Positions 63,173 through 64,000 of a stretch of DNA of 64,000 nt are shown piece after piece. Origin of the DNA: Cellulomonas fimi (lineage in GTDB: Bacteria > Actinomycetota > Actinomycetes > Actinomycetales > Cellulomonadaceae). The notes below the pieces were generated by a model that searched no databases, was not told the origin of the DNA, and saw nothing but the letters and a program-made list of their open reading frames with translations. A program made the position numbers and the translations under genes. The DNA lies in contig NZ_JAPESW010000014.1 of NCBI RefSeq assembly GCF_028527925.1, forward strand, positions 29,863 to 93,862, written 5' to 3'. Each line of letters starts with the position of its first letter. Positions within the stretch are counted from its first letter, which is position 1.

Positions 63173-64000
63173 TCACTCGTAGGGCGTCAGCACGGCGACG
63201 CCGCCCGAGTCGAGACCGGTCGTGAGGCAACCGCGCACGCGCTGCATGTCGTCGGAGGTCGCCTCCGGGCGCAGGGCGAACGTCGTGCGTGGGAAGGGCG
63301 TGTCGACCGACACCACGGTGGGCGGGTCGACGGCGACGTCCTGCGCGCACGCGTCCGCCGCCCCGGAGGGTTCCGGCAGCCCGACGTCGAAGGCGTACCG
63401 GGAGCCCTCGGCGACGTGCTAAACCGCGAGCGGCGTCACCGGGCGGCTCGGCTCGCGGGGGTCGCTCGGGTCGCCGCGTGCGGTGTCCCAGTACGTCGTC
63501 GAGACGAGGACGGTGACGACGTCGCCGGCCCCCGTCGCCTCGACGTCCGCGGCCGTCACGTCCTCGAGGTCGCCCTCGGTGGAGACGTCGGCGGAACCGC
63601 GCGGGATGCGCGGCGCCGTCCACGTGCCGGACCGGAACGGCGTGACCTCCACCTGGACCTCCATCCCGTCGGCGTGACCGCCGCCGCGCAGGACCGAGCC
63701 GTCGCGCACGCTGGGGTACGACAGGACGAGGTCGGTCGCGGTCGCGGAGGTGTAGTCCATGTCCATGGACCGCATCTCGTCGTCGATCGCGCCGGCGACC
63801 TCCTCGCGGGTGCCTGCGCCCGAACGACGAGCGTGACCATCCAGCCCAGGACGCAGAGGTACCCGGTCGGCTGCGAGAACAGGGGCCCGTCGGAGCGCGT
63901 GCCGCACCCGTCGGCGCGTCCCTCTGCCAGGACGGTGACGCGGTCGGAGAACTCGATCAGGCTCGCGGCCTTCTCGACCGCCTCGACGGCCGCGGCGCGC
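63173..64000 (-). pseudogene. broken gene for an unrecognised protein (frameshift plus in-frame TAG), cut by window edge
   Basis: Coding sequence enters from the right edge in one frame (AAAVEAVEKAASLIEFSDRV, GYLCVLGWMVTLVV) and continues in another frame from about 63810 (REEVAGAIDDEMRSMDMD, TDLVLSYPSVRDGS). It meets TAG at 63421-63419 after PVTPLAV, then stays open in the same frame for 81 codons (HVAEGSRYAFDVGLPEPSG, DDMQRVRGCLTTGLDSGG) to a TGA at 63175-63173. One frameshift and one nonsense codon indicate decay or sequencing error. No family is recognised. Confidence 0.6.

Noticed and set aside
63419..63421. TAG as a recoded pyrrolysine codon
   Set aside because: No pyrrolysine machinery is visible and a separate frameshift lies in the same gene, so inactivation is simpler.

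Overview
The window is high-GC DNA with GTG/TTG starts, dense 4-bp gene overlaps and strong G+C hairpin terminators. It looks like a chromosomal segment of a motile actinobacterium of the Cellulomonas type (Micrococcales). Supporting signs are a CelR-like operator (the cellulase regulator site of cellulolytic actinobacteria), an actinobacterial FliA-type promoter motif, LSxTG-type cell-wall anchor signals, a cyclic di-AMP riboswitch ahead of an NlpC/P60 hydrolase, and an F420-type PPOX protein. The genus is an inference. No insertion sequence, prophage or CRISPR array was seen.
Layout. (1) 1-4.7 kb: the end of an MFS transporter gene, a very large putative sugar-active enzyme with two overlapping operator-like sites, and a small membrane protein. 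(2) 4.8-14.2 kb: a chemotaxis operon, csrA-cheA-cheW-mcp-(half periplasmic binding protein)-cheB-cheR-cheY-cheX-cheY2-(CheC-like). It is read from at least two FliA-like promoters and closed by 4-bp overlaps. (3) 14.2-17.1 kb: DUF2530, a low-molecular-weight tyrosine phosphatase, an AzgA-type purine permease and a VanZ protein. (4) 17.2-40.7 kb: a cell-surface polysaccharide region. It is bracketed by two DUF4012 membrane proteins, each next to small secreted LSxTG-type wall proteins. Inside are a BY-kinase/chain-length protein, a WbaP-type initiating transferase, three glycosyltransferases, a pyruvyl transferase with its FrhB-like partner, Wzx flippase, Wzy polymerase, acetyltransferases, a methyltransferase and UDP-glucose dehydrogenase. 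This is a complete Wzx/Wzy pathway. A CAP-domain protein and a MarR-MFS efflux pair sit before the second DUF4012 gene. (5) 40.8-48 kb: serC, a DtxR/IdeR-type regulator, a c-di-AMP riboswitch with NlpC/P60 hydrolase, HNH nuclease, tandem Usp, Lrp/AsnC and a second CAP protein. (6) 48.1-50.4 kb: an arginine-degradation pair, an arginine dihydrolase-like enzyme plus ornithine aminotransferase. (7) 50.4-59.3 kb: housekeeping and accessory genes (SRPBCC, aldo/keto reductase, OsmC, VOC, AI-2E family, MFS, PPOX, LppX-like lipoprotein, MerR) and tRNA-Lys. (8) 59.5-64 kb: small secreted proteins, a DUF4253 protein, a tandem pair of secreted repeat proteins and a broken gene at the right edge.
Most notable: two separate CheY plus ExxN-phosphatase pairs in one chemotaxis operon; a free-standing half periplasmic binding protein in the same operon; a CelR-like plus second palindromic operator before an uncharacterised 1,149-residue enzyme; the DUF4012/LSxTG modules bracketing the polysaccharide locus; an arginine dihydrolase-like gene coupled to rocD; and a recurring -10 box placed 6-7 bases before the start codon, predicting many leaderless mRNAs.
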